DNA from: Acinetobacter sp. ANC 7912
GTDB taxonomy: Bacteria; Pseudomonadota; Gammaproteobacteria; Pseudomonadales; Moraxellaceae
Assembly (NCBI RefSeq): GCF_039862785.1
Contig: NZ_CP156795.1
Span: 3,075,975-3,139,974 of the forward strand
Reading direction: 5' to 3'
Length of the DNA stretch: 64,000 nt
The notes beneath the pieces are model-generated. The model ran no database searches. It saw only the letters and a program-made list of their open reading frames with translations, and had not been told where the DNA came from. Each line of letters starts with the position of its first letter. Position 1 is the stretch's first letter. This document shows, piece after piece, positions 17,591 through 30,985 of this stretch. Made by a program: the position numbers and the translations under genes.

Positions 17591-19402
17591 TCATTTGATA
17601 CAGGCGCTATCGCGCTCAACCTTCGCTTCATACAATTGCTGGTCTGCAGTCTTCATTAGACGGTCCACATTGTGATAGATATGCTCGGCATCCATCACAG
17701 CAGCCCCGACACTTATACTAATCCAGGTTCGGTTGTCATCACGATTGGCATGTTCCATGTTCAGTTCACGAATCGCCTGACACAACCGATCGGCAAAAGT
17801 TTTGGCCTGTTGATAGCTAATTTCTGGCAATAACACCGCAAATTCTTCCCCGCCATAACGTGCCAGAAAGCCATTTTCCGGCAGAATCTGCTGAATAGTC
17901 TGCACAATAGTTTTTAGAACATAATCACCTTTCAGATGGCCATAGTAATCGTTGTAGTTTTTAAAATAGTCCACATCGATCATAAAAAAGGCCAGCGAAC
18001 GTTGTGTTGCACCCGCCTGCTCGTATTGTTGCTGGATCTGCTCATTTAGGGCAAAACGGTTATAAGCACCGGTAAGAGAATCCAGACGTACCTGCTCCGC
18101 CAGTTTCTGGTTGAGCAGGCTAATATCCCGGGTACGCTCCTGTACTTTCTGATCTAGTTCCTTATTCCAGCGGATCAGTTTCTGGTTCAGCACCTCGGTA
18201 TTAATACTTTGCACCGCATAATCACGACTGAGCTGGAAAGTAATCAGAATGAAATACAAACAAGAGGTATAAAAAGCGATTTCCACCGAATCAATCAGCT
18301 TGAGTGCCAGCAGATAGTCATGCAGGAAGGTCAGACAAACCAGCAACACCGCAATGGAATTGACCTTGGAATACTTCACATTAGATTTGTGCATGCGATA
18401 GGCTGCAAACAGCAAATTGATAAAAACCAGAAGCGCGATACTAAAGCTTTGAAAAAAGAAGCTCTGAAAGGTGTACGGCTGTGCAAACAGGGTCACTGCT
18501 ACATTTACAGTAATAATCGCTGCGGTAATCTTTAATAAATACGGATTAAGCAGGCGATAAGGTAATAAATAAATATAGATCAGGAAGAACAGGCAGGCCA
18601 GTTCGGTCAGCAGATATTCAAAGCGTGTCCCCCAGACCCAGGAAATATCGGTAAACAGGGTATAAATAAACGGTACCGCAAAAAAGCTACGCACACTCAA
18701 GCACAGGATAAACAGGCCCAAAAACAACAGAATATTGCCCGCTTTGGTGCGAATACTGCGGAACATGGCAAAGAACACCATAAAGCTGCCAATCATCAGC
18801 AGAACGCCGCTGACCACACTTAATGGAATGACCTGCTGATAAAACTTGTGCAGAATCGGGCGCGGAAAACCAATCAGAATACTATTTTCCAATCCACCAC
18901 GAATATGCTGGTAACTTGAGGCCTGAATGGTAATAGTGACATCACGTTGTGACGGAAAAAAGGAAGCCAGTTTAGGCGCCATCATAGTCTGATGTTGCCC
19001 TTCTTTCCCAACCTGTCCAGCATTAATCAGCAGATGATCATCCACATACATTCGGTAAGCACCATACTGGTATGGCACATACATATAAATGGCATGAGAA
19101 AGTACAGATTCAGGCAGACGGAAAGTTTTCTGGAAAGTCCCGATCCCGTCTTTATGCCCTGTGATGGTCTGGAATGAATTGGGTAACTGAACCTTTTCTA
19201 CAGTATTCTGATTTTTATTGTGATCTAAAAAGACTGTTTTATGAGAAATCGGATCAATTAACTGATTCGGATAAAAATCCCACTCCCCATCCAGATTCAT
19301 ATTCTGCTGTTGAGTGAAATGAAGCTCTGTAATCGCATAAAGCTGGCTATGGATCAGGCTGAGCCATATGAACAGAAAGGCTTGAAGGAGAAACTGCTGC
19401 AT
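17591..19402 (-). CDS. Membrane-bound diguanylate cyclase with 7TMR-DISM sensor
   Basis: The 603-aa product has a signal-like N-terminus, a periplasmic beta-rich domain (about 25-185) of the 7TMR-DISM extracellular type, seven hydrophobic segments (about 190-385), a short coiled coil and a C-terminal GGDEF domain with GGEEF starting at residue 517. It should make cyclic di-GMP in response to an extracellular ligand. The positions before GGEEF where RxxD would give product inhibition read PENG, so there is no canonical I-site. It is monocistronic. Confidence 0.9.
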   Translation of the reverse strand: MQQFLLQAFLFIWLSLIHSQLYAITELHFTQQQNMNLDGEWDFYPNQLIDPISHKTVFLDHNKNQNTVEKVQLPNSFQTITGHKDGIGTFQKTFRLPESVLSHAIYMYVPYQYGAYRMYVDDHLLINAGQVGKEGQHQTMMAPKLASFFPSQRDVTITIQASSYQHIRGGLENSILIGFPRPILHKFYQQVIPLSVVSGVLLMIGSFMVFFAMFRSIRTKAGNILLFLGLFILCLSVRSFFAVPFIYTLFTDISWVWGTRFEYLLTELACLFFLIYIYLLPYRLLNPYLLKITAAIITVNVAVTLFAQPYTFQSFFFQSFSIALLVFINLLFAAYRMHKSNVKYSKVNSIAVLLVCLTFLHDYLLALKLIDSVEIAFYTSCLYFILITFQLSRDYAVQSINTEVLNQKLIRWNKELDQKVQERTRDISLLNQKLAEQVRLDSLTGAYNRFALNEQIQQQYEQAGATQRSLAFFMIDVDYFKNYNDYYGHLKGDYVLKTIVQTIQQILPENGFLARYGGEEFAVLLPEISYQQAKTFADRLCQAIRELNMEHANRDDNRTWISISVGAAVMDAEHIYHNVDRLMKTADQQLYEAKVERDSACIK

Positions 19403-19510
19403 ATGACATCAGTAAGAATGACACGTTAAGTTATTAGTATAGCATTTTACTATTGAACACAGATTAGTCATTAGCAAAAAGTCGATGAATAAAAGCTAAA
19501 ATCCAGCCAT

Positions 19511-19546
19511 AAAAAAACACCCCCGATCTTTTGATCGGGGGTGTTT
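19511..19546 (-). terminator. rRNA operon terminator
   Basis: A long perfect stem (AACACCCCCGATC/GATCGGGGGTGTT) with T residues on the minus strand lies just beyond the 5S gene. Confidence 0.92.
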
Positions 19547-19556
19547 AGAATAATGA

Positions 19557-19671
19557 GCTGGCGATGACTTACTCTCACATGGCAAACGCCACACTACCAT
19601 CAGCGCGAAGAGGTTTCACTTCTGAGTTCGGGAAGGGATCAGGTGGTTCACTCTTGCTATGGTCGCCAGCA
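19557..19671 (-). rRNA. rrf: 5S ribosomal RNA
   Basis: The complementary strand reads GCTGGCGACCATAGCAAGAG at the start and ends near GTCATCGCCAGC, with the conserved CCGAACTCAGAAGTGAAAC loop region. Ends are placed by pairing of the terminal stem and may be off by one or two bases. Confidence 0.95.
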
Positions 19672-19842
19672 CAACTGGGATGGATACTCGCTTGGTCTTA
19701 GGTTTGCGCCAAGGTTTTTTCCAAATGAGTTATTAACAGGATAATCTGAGTTGAACATTGTATCTAGCATTTCAACTAAATCAAGTTGCTTTGATGCTTT
19801 ATGAATCAATTGTTGCTTTGTATACAACTGCTTGGGCGTTGT

Positions 19843-22731
<2,889 letters not shown>

Positions 22732-22738
22732 ATACAAC

Positions 22739-23206
22739 CCCAAACAGTCGTTACACCTACAAGTCAGTGTAGCAACAAGTTCCACCAGTAAACTGGCTTC
22801 TCTTACAGTTTGTTGTTCTGTGCACTTAAGCACCGTACAGCTTCAATTAGATTCACGTACCAAAACGCTTGATTCAGTTAATTTCGCTAGTTCTCATTCA
22901 ATCACTTCAACTTCACAACCAAAGTTGTGTCGTTTCCGCTCTCTTATGAGATTGAACAAATTATTTCAACTCAAATATATTCTGTTAATGATTTAACGTA
23001 TCTTCGTCAGACTACGTTACTGTGATAAATCACAGAGATTATCAAGTGGTGCGTATATTAGCGCATCCATTGGATAATCTCTATAATCTGATCACTTGAT
23101 CGCTTAGGAACTAAACAACATCGCTGCCGTATGATCACATACTGCGCGAAGCGTAGCTTCTTGCTTAAATTTCAAGTAAAAGCAGTGCTTTTATACTCTT
23201 GAAATT
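22739..23206 (-). other. 23S to tRNA-Ala internal transcribed spacer
   Basis: This 468-base spacer of the rRNA operon is AT-rich and carries a self-complementary stretch near 23160-23205 (TTTCAAGTAAAAGC/GCTTTTATACTCTTGAAA) just 3' of tRNA-Ala, probably a processing hairpin. No gene is present. Confidence 0.7.
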
Positions 23207-23282
23207 TGGTGGAGACTAGGAGAGTCGAACTCCTGACCTCCTGCGTGCAAAGCAGGCGCTCTACCAACTAAGCTAAGTCCCC
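23207..23282 (-). tRNA. tRNA-Ala (anticodon TGC)
   Basis: The minus strand reads GGGGACTTAGCTTAGTTGGT to an encoded CCA end, with anticodon loop TTTGCAC (anticodon TGC) and the TTCGACTC T-loop. It is 76 bases long and lies between the 23S and tRNA-Ile genes. Confidence 0.97.
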
Positions 23283-23318
23283 AGCTTATCAATAAGTCAA
23301 TGTATCTAAAGTATGTCA

Positions 23319-23395
<77 letters not shown>

Positions 23396-23456
23396 TCAGA
23401 TACATCGTCATGAAGAACAACTTGTTGTGGATTCTTACCGATCGTCAATCTTTCGT

Positions 23457-24993
<1,537 letters not shown>

Positions 24994-25267
24994 AAAATCA
25001 TTTTGTACTTTAGTTAAGACAAAGTACTTAATTCTGGCTCATCAATTACTGACAAAAATTCGCTCAAATAAACTTCGAGTAATTTCTACCATTAATCAAT
25101 GAAAATATATTCAATCGATCAACCGGTAAAAATCCACACAAGTTGTTCTTCATAATCTCTTAATGATCTTTCTAACACCTCGTCAGTGTTAGAAGCTGGA
25201 CTCAATACACTCAACAACTCAGCCATCGGCTTCGTTCGTTTCGCTGTATCGCGTCGGTATGGGATGC

Positions 25268-25295
25268 ATTCTAGAGGATTTCAGAATCATTGCAA
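25268..25295 (-). promoter_or_regulatory. rRNA operon promoter
   Basis: On the minus strand TTGCAA (25290-25295), a 16-base spacer and TAGAAT (25268-25273) form a sigma-70 promoter. It is followed by a GC-rich start region (GCATCCC) typical of stringently controlled rRNA promoters. The 100 bases upstream are A/T tracts and could act as an UP element. The 16S leader is about 270 bases. Confidence 0.65.
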
Positions 25296-25705
25296 CCCCC
25301 AATTCACTATATTTTTCACGTATGTATCTTTTTTCTACGAAAATCGCCAAAAAATCGCTTTTTTATCTAAATTTTGAGCATTTTTAACCAATAAACATTT
25401 AATTCAGTACAACACAGCCAAAATCACTTATATCTTTTAAGACCTAATAACGATCACTCTAAGACTTATTTTAAGCTCTTTTCATAATGATGATTTCAAG
25501 AACTTAAATTTTTCCGGAATCGTTTTATACAAAACTTTAAAAATATTTTGATACTTTTAAAGTTTCTTGAGTTTTATCTTTATATAAGTCTTTTTTGAGT
25601 GAGAAGTAAGTAAAAATATTTGAGAGAGGTATTTCTATAGGCTTAATGACTTATCTAGACATTAAACTTAATTTTGATCATGTGCTTTAAATCTAAAATA
25701 AGAAC
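25296..25705. other. AT-rich region upstream of the rRNA promoter
   Basis: These 410 bases contain no gene. They hold long A/T tracts next to the promoter, probably UP-element and Fis-type DNA. Nothing else is visible. Confidence 0.4.
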
Positions 25706-25999
25706 TTAACTGGCCTGCTCTAAAGTATGGTGACTTAACCAGTGCTGCATCACTTCTATAATCACTTCTTTCTTACCGGTATAGTCTTCTGCTGCAAACA
25801 ACAATTTGGCCCGACGCGGTAAACGTTCCTTGACCAGAGAAAACAGTAAATAATGAGAAGCTAAATCTAGTTGCTGAAACAGGCTAAAGGCTTGCTGATA
25901 AGACTGTTCTTTTTGCTCAGGTGTGCCGTATTCAAATAGAAATCGCAAAACAAAGTCGATTTCCTCATCAAAGATGTCCTGAGTTTGATAATGATACAT
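25706..25999 (-). CDS. Hypothetical 97-aa protein
   Basis: This small soluble protein begins MYHYQTQDIFDEEIDFVL and is predicted all-helical, rich in Phe, Leu and Gln, with a basic patch KERLPRRAKLL near the middle. No motif is recognisable and I do not know a family. It lies alone upstream of the rRNA operon on the same strand. The frame has a protein-like composition with no competing frame. An upstream GCTGCGCTG stretch gives no clear Shine-Dalgarno, so the start is uncertain. Confidence 0.6.
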   Translation of the reverse strand: MYHYQTQDIFDEEIDFVLRFLFEYGTPEQKEQSYQQAFSLFQQLDLASHYLLFSLVKERLPRRAKLLFAAEDYTGKKEVIIEVMQHWLSHHTLEQAS

Positions 26000-26267
26000 A
26001 TACAGCGCAGCCCTCTATTTTAATTTTATCGATCTTCTGCGAGATCTCATCAATGTGTGTTTTGATCATGCCAGCTAATTTTGACTTCGACAATCCAGGG
26101 CCAATGTCTATCTATAAAAGCAGCAGTCACAAAAAATGATAAAAGTGTCATGAATAAACGGAAATTTTGAAAATAAAAAAGGAAGAGATCTCTCCCAAAA
26201 TCTCTCCCTTAGAATGAATCTTTACCCGATCCAGTATGTCGTTATTATAGTTATTCGCTTTAAATAT

Positions 26268-26303
26268 CTTAAAAAGAGTCTCTTGGGGAAGAGACTTTTT
26301 AAG
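26268..26303. terminator. Bidirectional terminator-like hairpin
   Basis: The stem CTTAAAAAG(A)GTCTCTT pairs with AAGAGACTTTTTAAG around a GGGG loop, with T residues on both strands. No gene ends next to it, so it may end a small RNA on the minus strand (see 26268-26370). Confidence 0.7.
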
Positions 26304-26370
26304 TTGTGGAGCTGATTGTTATTCCCACTACCCTCTAGATGCGCTTACGCGAATTCTCCAGATGAATAAA
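26268..26370 (-). ncRNA. Possible small RNA
   Basis: On the minus strand a promoter-like stretch (TTGCCT near 26399, TATTAT near 26380) precedes about 100 bases that end in the strong hairpin at 26268-26303. The inside has a GGAG/CTCC closing pair (near 26313 and 26351) and a GCGTAAGCGC hairpin. It is GC-richer than its surroundings and has no reading frame. I cannot match it to a known RNA, so this is only a suggestion. Confidence 0.25.
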
Positions 26371-26478
26371 TACTAAACATAATATGGCGGAAAGGCAAGT
26401 ATTTGGCAAAATTTAATTCTTGTTTTTATAAGGTTTTTTTTGAATTTACTTATTTGAAATATTAATATAGAAATCAAC

Positions 26479-26505
26479 AAAAAAGCAGACCGAAGCCTGC
26501 TTTCT
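26479..26505 (-). terminator. tyrS terminator
   Basis: On the minus strand AAAGCAG/CTGCTTT with a GCTTCGGT loop is followed by T residues, 23 bases after tyrS. Confidence 0.85.
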
Positions 26506-26527
26506 TTTCAACAACTTAGAAAGTTTG

Positions 26528-27742
26528 TTAGTCAACGAAAGTGACTTTCGCAATTGCTTTCTTGCTTGCCTGAATAATTAAAGTGACATTTTCTTTCACT
26601 GAGAAAGAGGCATCAACCGGTTTCCAGTCTACTTTTACAGCACCACGGCCAACTGCATCTTTGGCTTGTGCTGCATTTTTCACCAGACCTGCGGCACGCA
26701 GAATAGAGGCAATGAAGATTTCGCCACCAAATTCACCACGAGAAATGGTTACTTCTGGGGTACCTTCTGGCAATTCACCTTCAGTAATGATGTTACCCGC
26801 ACCTTTATGTGCATGTGCTGCGGCTTCAGCACCATGGAAACGCTCTACCAGTTCCAGCGCCAAAATACGTTTCACTTCCTGCGGATTACGGCCTTCTTCG
26901 ATTTCTTTGAGTAACTGCTGAATTTCTTCAACCGATTTAAAGCTGAGCAGATCAAAATAACGCTCAATCAGCGAGTCCGGCATAGACAGCACTTTCTGGT
27001 ACATCGCACCCGGTGCATCAAATACTGCAATGTAGTTACCTAAAGATTTAGACATCTTGTTCACGCCATCCAAACCTTCCAGGATCGGCACGGTAATACA
27101 TACCTGAGGTTCCTGGTCATAACGGCCTTGCAGGGTACGACCCATCAGCAGGTTAAAGGTCTGATCCGTACCACCCAGCTCTACGTCAGCTTCCAGTGCT
27201 ACAGAGTCATAACCTTGTACCAGTGGATACAAGAATTCGTGAATCGCAATCGGTTGCTGGTTGTTATAACGCTTGGTGAAGTCATCACGCTCCAGCATAC
27301 GTGCTACAGTTTGCTGAGAAGCCAGCTGGATTAGGTCAGCTGCAGATTTCTTGCCAAACCATTCAGAGTTAAACACCACTTTGGTTTTTTCGGGATCAAG
27401 AATCTTGAAGACCTGTTCCTGATAAGTTTTGGCATTTTCCAGCACCTGTTCACGTGACAGAGGCGGACGGGTTGCACTTTTACCAGTCGGGTCACCAATC
27501 ATCGCTGTATAGTCACCGATCAGGAAGTATACTTCGTGGCCCAGATCCTGGAATACTTTCAGCTTGTTGATCAATACCGTGTGACCTAAGTGCAGGTCTG
27601 GTGCAGTTGGGTCAAAGCCCGCTTTAATTTTGAGCGGACGATTCTGCTTTAATTTCTTTAGAAGGTCCTCTTCAGAAATAATTTCATGTGTGCCTCGTTG
27701 GATGAGGGCAAGTTGTTCTTCAGCCGGCAGGAAATTTGACAT
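26528..27742 (-). CDS. tyrS: Tyrosyl-tRNA synthetase
   Basis: The 404-aa class I synthetase attaches tyrosine to tRNA-Tyr. It has the HIGH-type motif HLGH (within [10 protein letters not shown]), the tyrosine pocket ([20 protein letters not shown]), the KMSKS motif (NKMSKSLGN) and a C-terminal S4-like RNA-binding domain. The Gln-Gly-Tyr-Asp and long-form features fit the TyrRS group with about 400 residues (TyrZ-like). I chose ATG 27742 ([10 protein letters not shown]); an in-frame ATG 18 bases upstream would add six residues. It is divergent from anmK. Confidence 0.94.
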   Translation of the reverse strand: MSNFLPAEEQLALIQRGTHEIISEEDLLKKLKQNRPLKIKAGFDPTAPDLHLGHTVLINKLKVFQDLGHEVYFLIGDYTAMIGDPTGKSATRPPLSREQVLENAKTYQEQVFKILDPEKTKVVFNSEWFGKKSAADLIQLASQQTVARMLERDDFTKRYNNQQPIAIHEFLYPLVQGYDSVALEADVELGGTDQTFNLLMGRTLQGRYDQEPQVCITVPILEGLDGVNKMSKSLGNYIAVFDAPGAMYQKVLSMPDSLIERYFDLLSFKSVEEIQQLLKEIEEGRNPQEVKRILALELVERFHGAEAAAHAHKGAGNIITEGELPEGTPEVTISRGEFGGEIFIASILRAAGLVKNAAQAKDAVGRGAVKVDWKPVDASFSVKENVTLIIQASKKAIAKVTFVD

Positions 27743-27823
27743 CACAAAACCCAAATACATCAGTTATTCAATTTGTGCGATATACTAACACTTTTTCAGC
27801 ACATTGCAGGCTTAAGAATAATC

Positions 27824-28951
27824 ATGACGGCGATCTATATTGGGGTAATGACCGGCACAAGCATGGATGGTGTCGATATTGTTGCTGCTTCTTTTGATCC
27901 TTTACAGCTTCATGCTACCCTCACCTTGCCATTTGACCCGGATCTGCGTGATGAGCTGATGGCGCTCACTCTGCCTGGCGATAATGAAATTGACCGCATG
28001 GGCAAGGCCGATGTAGCTCTGGCGAAAATGATCGGTCATGGGATTAATGCGCTGATTGAAAAAAATAATCTGGACCGTACACAAATTAAGGCCATTGGCT
28101 CTCATGGACAGACCATTCGCCATCGTCCGGAACATGGTTTTACCCTGCAGATTGGTGATCCCAACATTATTACTGAAATTACCCAGATTCCGACCATTTC
28201 CGATTTCCGCCGCCGCGATCTTGCTGCGGGCGGTCAAGGCGCACCGCTGGTTCCGGCTTTCCATCAGGATGTGTTCCAGCACGAAAATATTCACCGCGTG
28301 ATTCTAAATCTGGGTGGTATTGCCAATGTCAGTATTCTGCCGGCAGGCCAGCCTGACAAGGTGTATGGCTTTGATACCGGTCCTGCCAATATCCTGATGG
28401 ATGCCTGGTGTGAACGCTATACCGGCCAGCCTTATGATGAAAATGGCAACTGGGCAGCTTATGGCACCCCGATCCGCAGCCTGCTGGACCGCCTGCAGGA
28501 ACATGAATATTTTTCCAAAGAGCCACCAAAAAGTACCGGCCGTGAAGACTTCAACCTGGAATGGCTGGACGAACAGATTGCCGACTGGCGCAGTTCTTTA
28601 GAATATGACGAGCTGGAAGATAATCCTGAAAATGTTCAGGCAACTTTAATGAAGCTCACGACCCGCGCGATCAAGAAAGCCATTTACCGTTCCGGACTGG
28701 ATACTGGCGAAGTCTATGTTTGTGGTGGCGGTGCGTATAATTCACATTTACTGGAACAACTCCGCTGGCGTTTACGCAAACATCAATGGAGCGTTCAAAC
28801 CACAGCTGATTTAGGTTTAAGCCCGACTTGGGTCGAAGCCACCGCTTTTGCTTGGCTAGCCATGCGCTTCATGAATCATCAGAGTGGCAACCTGCCTGCT
28901 GTGACCGGTGCATCTGGCTATCGTGTTCTTGGTACCATTACTGCTGTGTAA
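27824..28951 (+). CDS. anmK: Anhydro-N-acetylmuramic acid kinase
   Basis: AnmK phosphorylates and opens 1,6-anhydro-MurNAc released from peptidoglycan, returning it to the cell-wall recycling path. The 375-aa product starts with the ATP-binding GVMTGTSMDGVD (residues about 5-16) and has IGSHGQTIRHRP, SDFRRRDLAAGGQGAPL and GPANILMD. ATG 27824 gives the family start MTAIYIGVMTGT. A lytic transglycosylase, whose reaction makes the substrate, lies convergent just downstream, though they are not co-transcribed. Confidence 0.95.
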   Translation: MTAIYIGVMTGTSMDGVDIVAASFDPLQLHATLTLPFDPDLRDELMALTLPGDNEIDRMGKADVALAKMIGHGINALIEKNNLDRTQIKAIGSHGQTIRHRPEHGFTLQIGDPNIITEITQIPTISDFRRRDLAAGGQGAPLVPAFHQDVFQHENIHRVILNLGGIANVSILPAGQPDKVYGFDTGPANILMDAWCERYTGQPYDENGNWAAYGTPIRSLLDRLQEHEYFSKEPPKSTGREDFNLEWLDEQIADWRSSLEYDELEDNPENVQATLMKLTTRAIKKAIYRSGLDTGEVYVCGGGAYNSHLLEQLRWRLRKHQWSVQTTADLGLSPTWVEATAFAWLAMRFMNHQSGNLPAVTGASGYRVLGTITAV

Positions 28952-28975
28952 AAACGATAACTATATATAGGTATG

Positions 28976-29005
28976 AAAAAGGTCTGCATATGCAGACCTT
29001 TTTTT
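28976..29005. terminator. Bidirectional terminator between anmK and the transglycosylase
   Basis: A perfect palindrome (AAAAAGGTCTGCA/TGCAGACCTTTTT) lies between two convergent genes and has T-runs on both strands. Confidence 0.92.
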
Positions 29006-29033
29006 GAAAATTAGGTTTCAAAGCAACTAATCA

Positions 29034-30323
29034 TTAGCGCAGCATATTCCGCGCTTTTTCAGCACGGAATGCTTTTAAAATCTGTTGCCCTGCACGTCCG
29101 GTTGGGTTCAGCCCCAAGCGTATCTGTTCCTGACGAATCGCCTGTCGGGTTTTATCGCCAATCAAACCATCTGCTTCACCAATGTCATAGCCTTTTGATA
29201 GCAAAAACTGCTGAATTTCACGACGTTCGGCACGTGAAGTTCCCGGGTCCTCCGTTGGCCAAGCGGTCAGGAAAGCACCCTTGCCTTGTAAACGGTCAGA
29301 TAAATGTGCAATTGCCAAGGCATAACTTTCCGCAGCGTTATAACTATAAATGGCATCAAAGTTTTTAAACACCAAGAAGATTGGGCCATTTTGTCCTGCC
29401 GGGGCAATCAGCCCCGCCTGACTATATTCAGACAGATTTCCTTGTAATAAGGATGAACCATCAGCACGCAGCAAACCACGTTGCATCCAGTAACTCAACG
29501 GCTTTTTATTGCTTCGGCTTTCACCTGCAGTTGAAGCACCTGCAGGTAGTTTTACTTCAAAGCCCCATGGCTGACCAGTTTGCCAGCCACGTTTTTTCAG
29601 GAAATTGGCTGTAGAGGCCAAGGCATCCGGTACACTACCAACCAGATCACGACGACCATCCCCATCAAAATCTACCGCCAGTTCATCATAAGTCGATGGC
29701 ATAAACTGGGTATGCCCAAAAGCCCCTGCCCATGAACCTTTGAGCTGACTTTCATAGACATCGCCACGCTGTAATAGCTTCATGGTGGTAAAGAACTCAC
29801 CACGGAAATAGCTTTGGCGACGTCCCTCACAACTCAAAGTTCCTAAAGCCTGTAATAAAGGATATTTACCGGAAATATCCCCATAGTTACTTTCCACGCC
29901 CCAAACCGCGACTACTGTTTCTACAGGAACACCATAAGCAGCACTGACACGATTCAATACATCACGATGCTGCTGCAATTTCTGACGGCCCTGCTGCACG
30001 CGCTCATCATCCACCAGACCAGACAGATAATCCCAGATCGGCGTCGAAAATTCCGGCTGATAATTCAGTTTTTCAATCACAGAATAATCTGAGGTGAGAT
30101 TCTGGGTATAGCGGTCATACGTTGCTCCATAAACGCCTTTGACCAGCGCCTGGGATTTTAGCCCTGCCAGACAATTTTGGAACGAGCTGGAACTTGGCGT
30201 ATAGGCACTCGAACCGGTAGACAGTTCAGAAGAACTCAAACGCTGTCCATTAATAATCAGTTCAGCATTCGCCTGGGAGGCAGACAGAATGATTGAGCCA
30301 AGAAAAAGTGCAAGCCGTTGCAT
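29034..30323 (-). CDS. Lytic murein transglycosylase, MltB family
   Basis: The 429-aa product has a cleavable signal peptide (1-20, ending QANA), an SLT_2/MltB catalytic domain (about 45-345) and a C-terminal peptidoglycan-binding domain (about 365-420, with LLSKGYDIGEADGLIGDKTR). The catalytic Glu is in WGVESNYG, followed by GAFGHTQFMPSTY and FDGDGRRDL. It cuts glycan strands to give 1,6-anhydroMurNAc ends in the periplasm. There is no lipobox, so it should be soluble like SltB-type enzymes. Confidence 0.92.
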   Translation of the reverse strand: MQRLALFLGSIILSASQANAELIINGQRLSSSELSTGSSAYTPSSSSFQNCLAGLKSQALVKGVYGATYDRYTQNLTSDYSVIEKLNYQPEFSTPIWDYLSGLVDDERVQQGRQKLQQHRDVLNRVSAAYGVPVETVVAVWGVESNYGDISGKYPLLQALGTLSCEGRRQSYFRGEFFTTMKLLQRGDVYESQLKGSWAGAFGHTQFMPSTYDELAVDFDGDGRRDLVGSVPDALASTANFLKKRGWQTGQPWGFEVKLPAGASTAGESRSNKKPLSYWMQRGLLRADGSSLLQGNLSEYSQAGLIAPAGQNGPIFLVFKNFDAIYSYNAAESYALAIAHLSDRLQGKGAFLTAWPTEDPGTSRAERREIQQFLLSKGYDIGEADGLIGDKTRQAIRQEQIRLGLNPTGRAGQQILKAFRAEKARNMLR

Positions 30324-30373
30324 AGAACCCTTAATCTTATATTTCGAATTATGTTCCTATTCACCTTATCAGC

Positions 30374-30800
30374 TTGTGAACAGAATTAAAGTCTAGAAAC
30401 GTAAAATTTAAATTCATATTTTCTACATTTTTAAATTTATTCGCGCTTTTTTGAATTTAAAAACTTATCCACAGAGTGGTTTTAAATTCAAAACCAGTTA
30501 TCACTCATTTGAATTCAAAAATAGGTTTATGGATAACTAAAGGAAGGAAAAGCCCAAAACTGTAGTATTTGAGGGCTTAAGTTTTAAATTCATTCAACTT
30601 TTCAGGATCAATTTCTAAATTCAAAACTTTGAATTTATTCCTCAGTTTTTAAATTTATTATTTTGAATTTAAATTCAAAAGATCGATTTGAATTCAAACT
30701 TCTCATTTTAAATTTGAATTTATTTTTATGAATTTAAATTCATAACTGTACTTTTGTACGTTTTAAATTCATTTTTGAATTTAAATCCTGAACATCATTT
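30374..30800. repeat. Field of TTTGAATTTAAA-type repeats with DnaA-box words
   Basis: About 430 bases between the transglycosylase and purK contain some fifteen copies, in both orientations, of related words (TTTAAATTCAAA, TTTGAATTTAAA, TTTGAATTCAAA, TTTTAAATTTATT). One perfect DnaA box TTATCCACA (30465-30473) and one near match TATGGATAA (30528-30536) lie among them. The same words occur in the oriC-like region at 63.59-63.87 kb. No gene or promoter is evident. Function is unknown. Confidence 0.75.
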
Positions 30801-30936
30801 CAGACGTTATAAGATCAAATTTTAGCCAATTATTTATAAATGATTGTGCATTTTATAAGCAATTGATTTTGATAATATTCCGATAAATGGCAGCTGGTTT
30901 TCAGAGAGGCGCAATCATGCCTGAATCCAGACAAAT

Positions 30937-30969
30937 AAAAAAGCGACCACAGGTGTGATCGCTTTTTTT
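30937..30969 (-). terminator. purEK terminator
   Basis: On the minus strand the stem AAAAAGCGATCAC/GTGGTCGCTTTTT ends in T residues, 17 bases after purK. Confidence 0.9.
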
Positions 30970-30985
30970 ATCAGCAGCTTAAAGT

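Noticed and set aside
25000..25267. Second rRNA promoter (P2) in the 16S leader
   Set aside because: I found no hexamer pair with suitable spacing to support it.
27446..27462. parS-like CTGTTCACGTGACAG in tyrS
   Set aside because: It is palindromic but lacks the TTC/GAA arms at the right spacing, so it does not fit the 16-base consensus.
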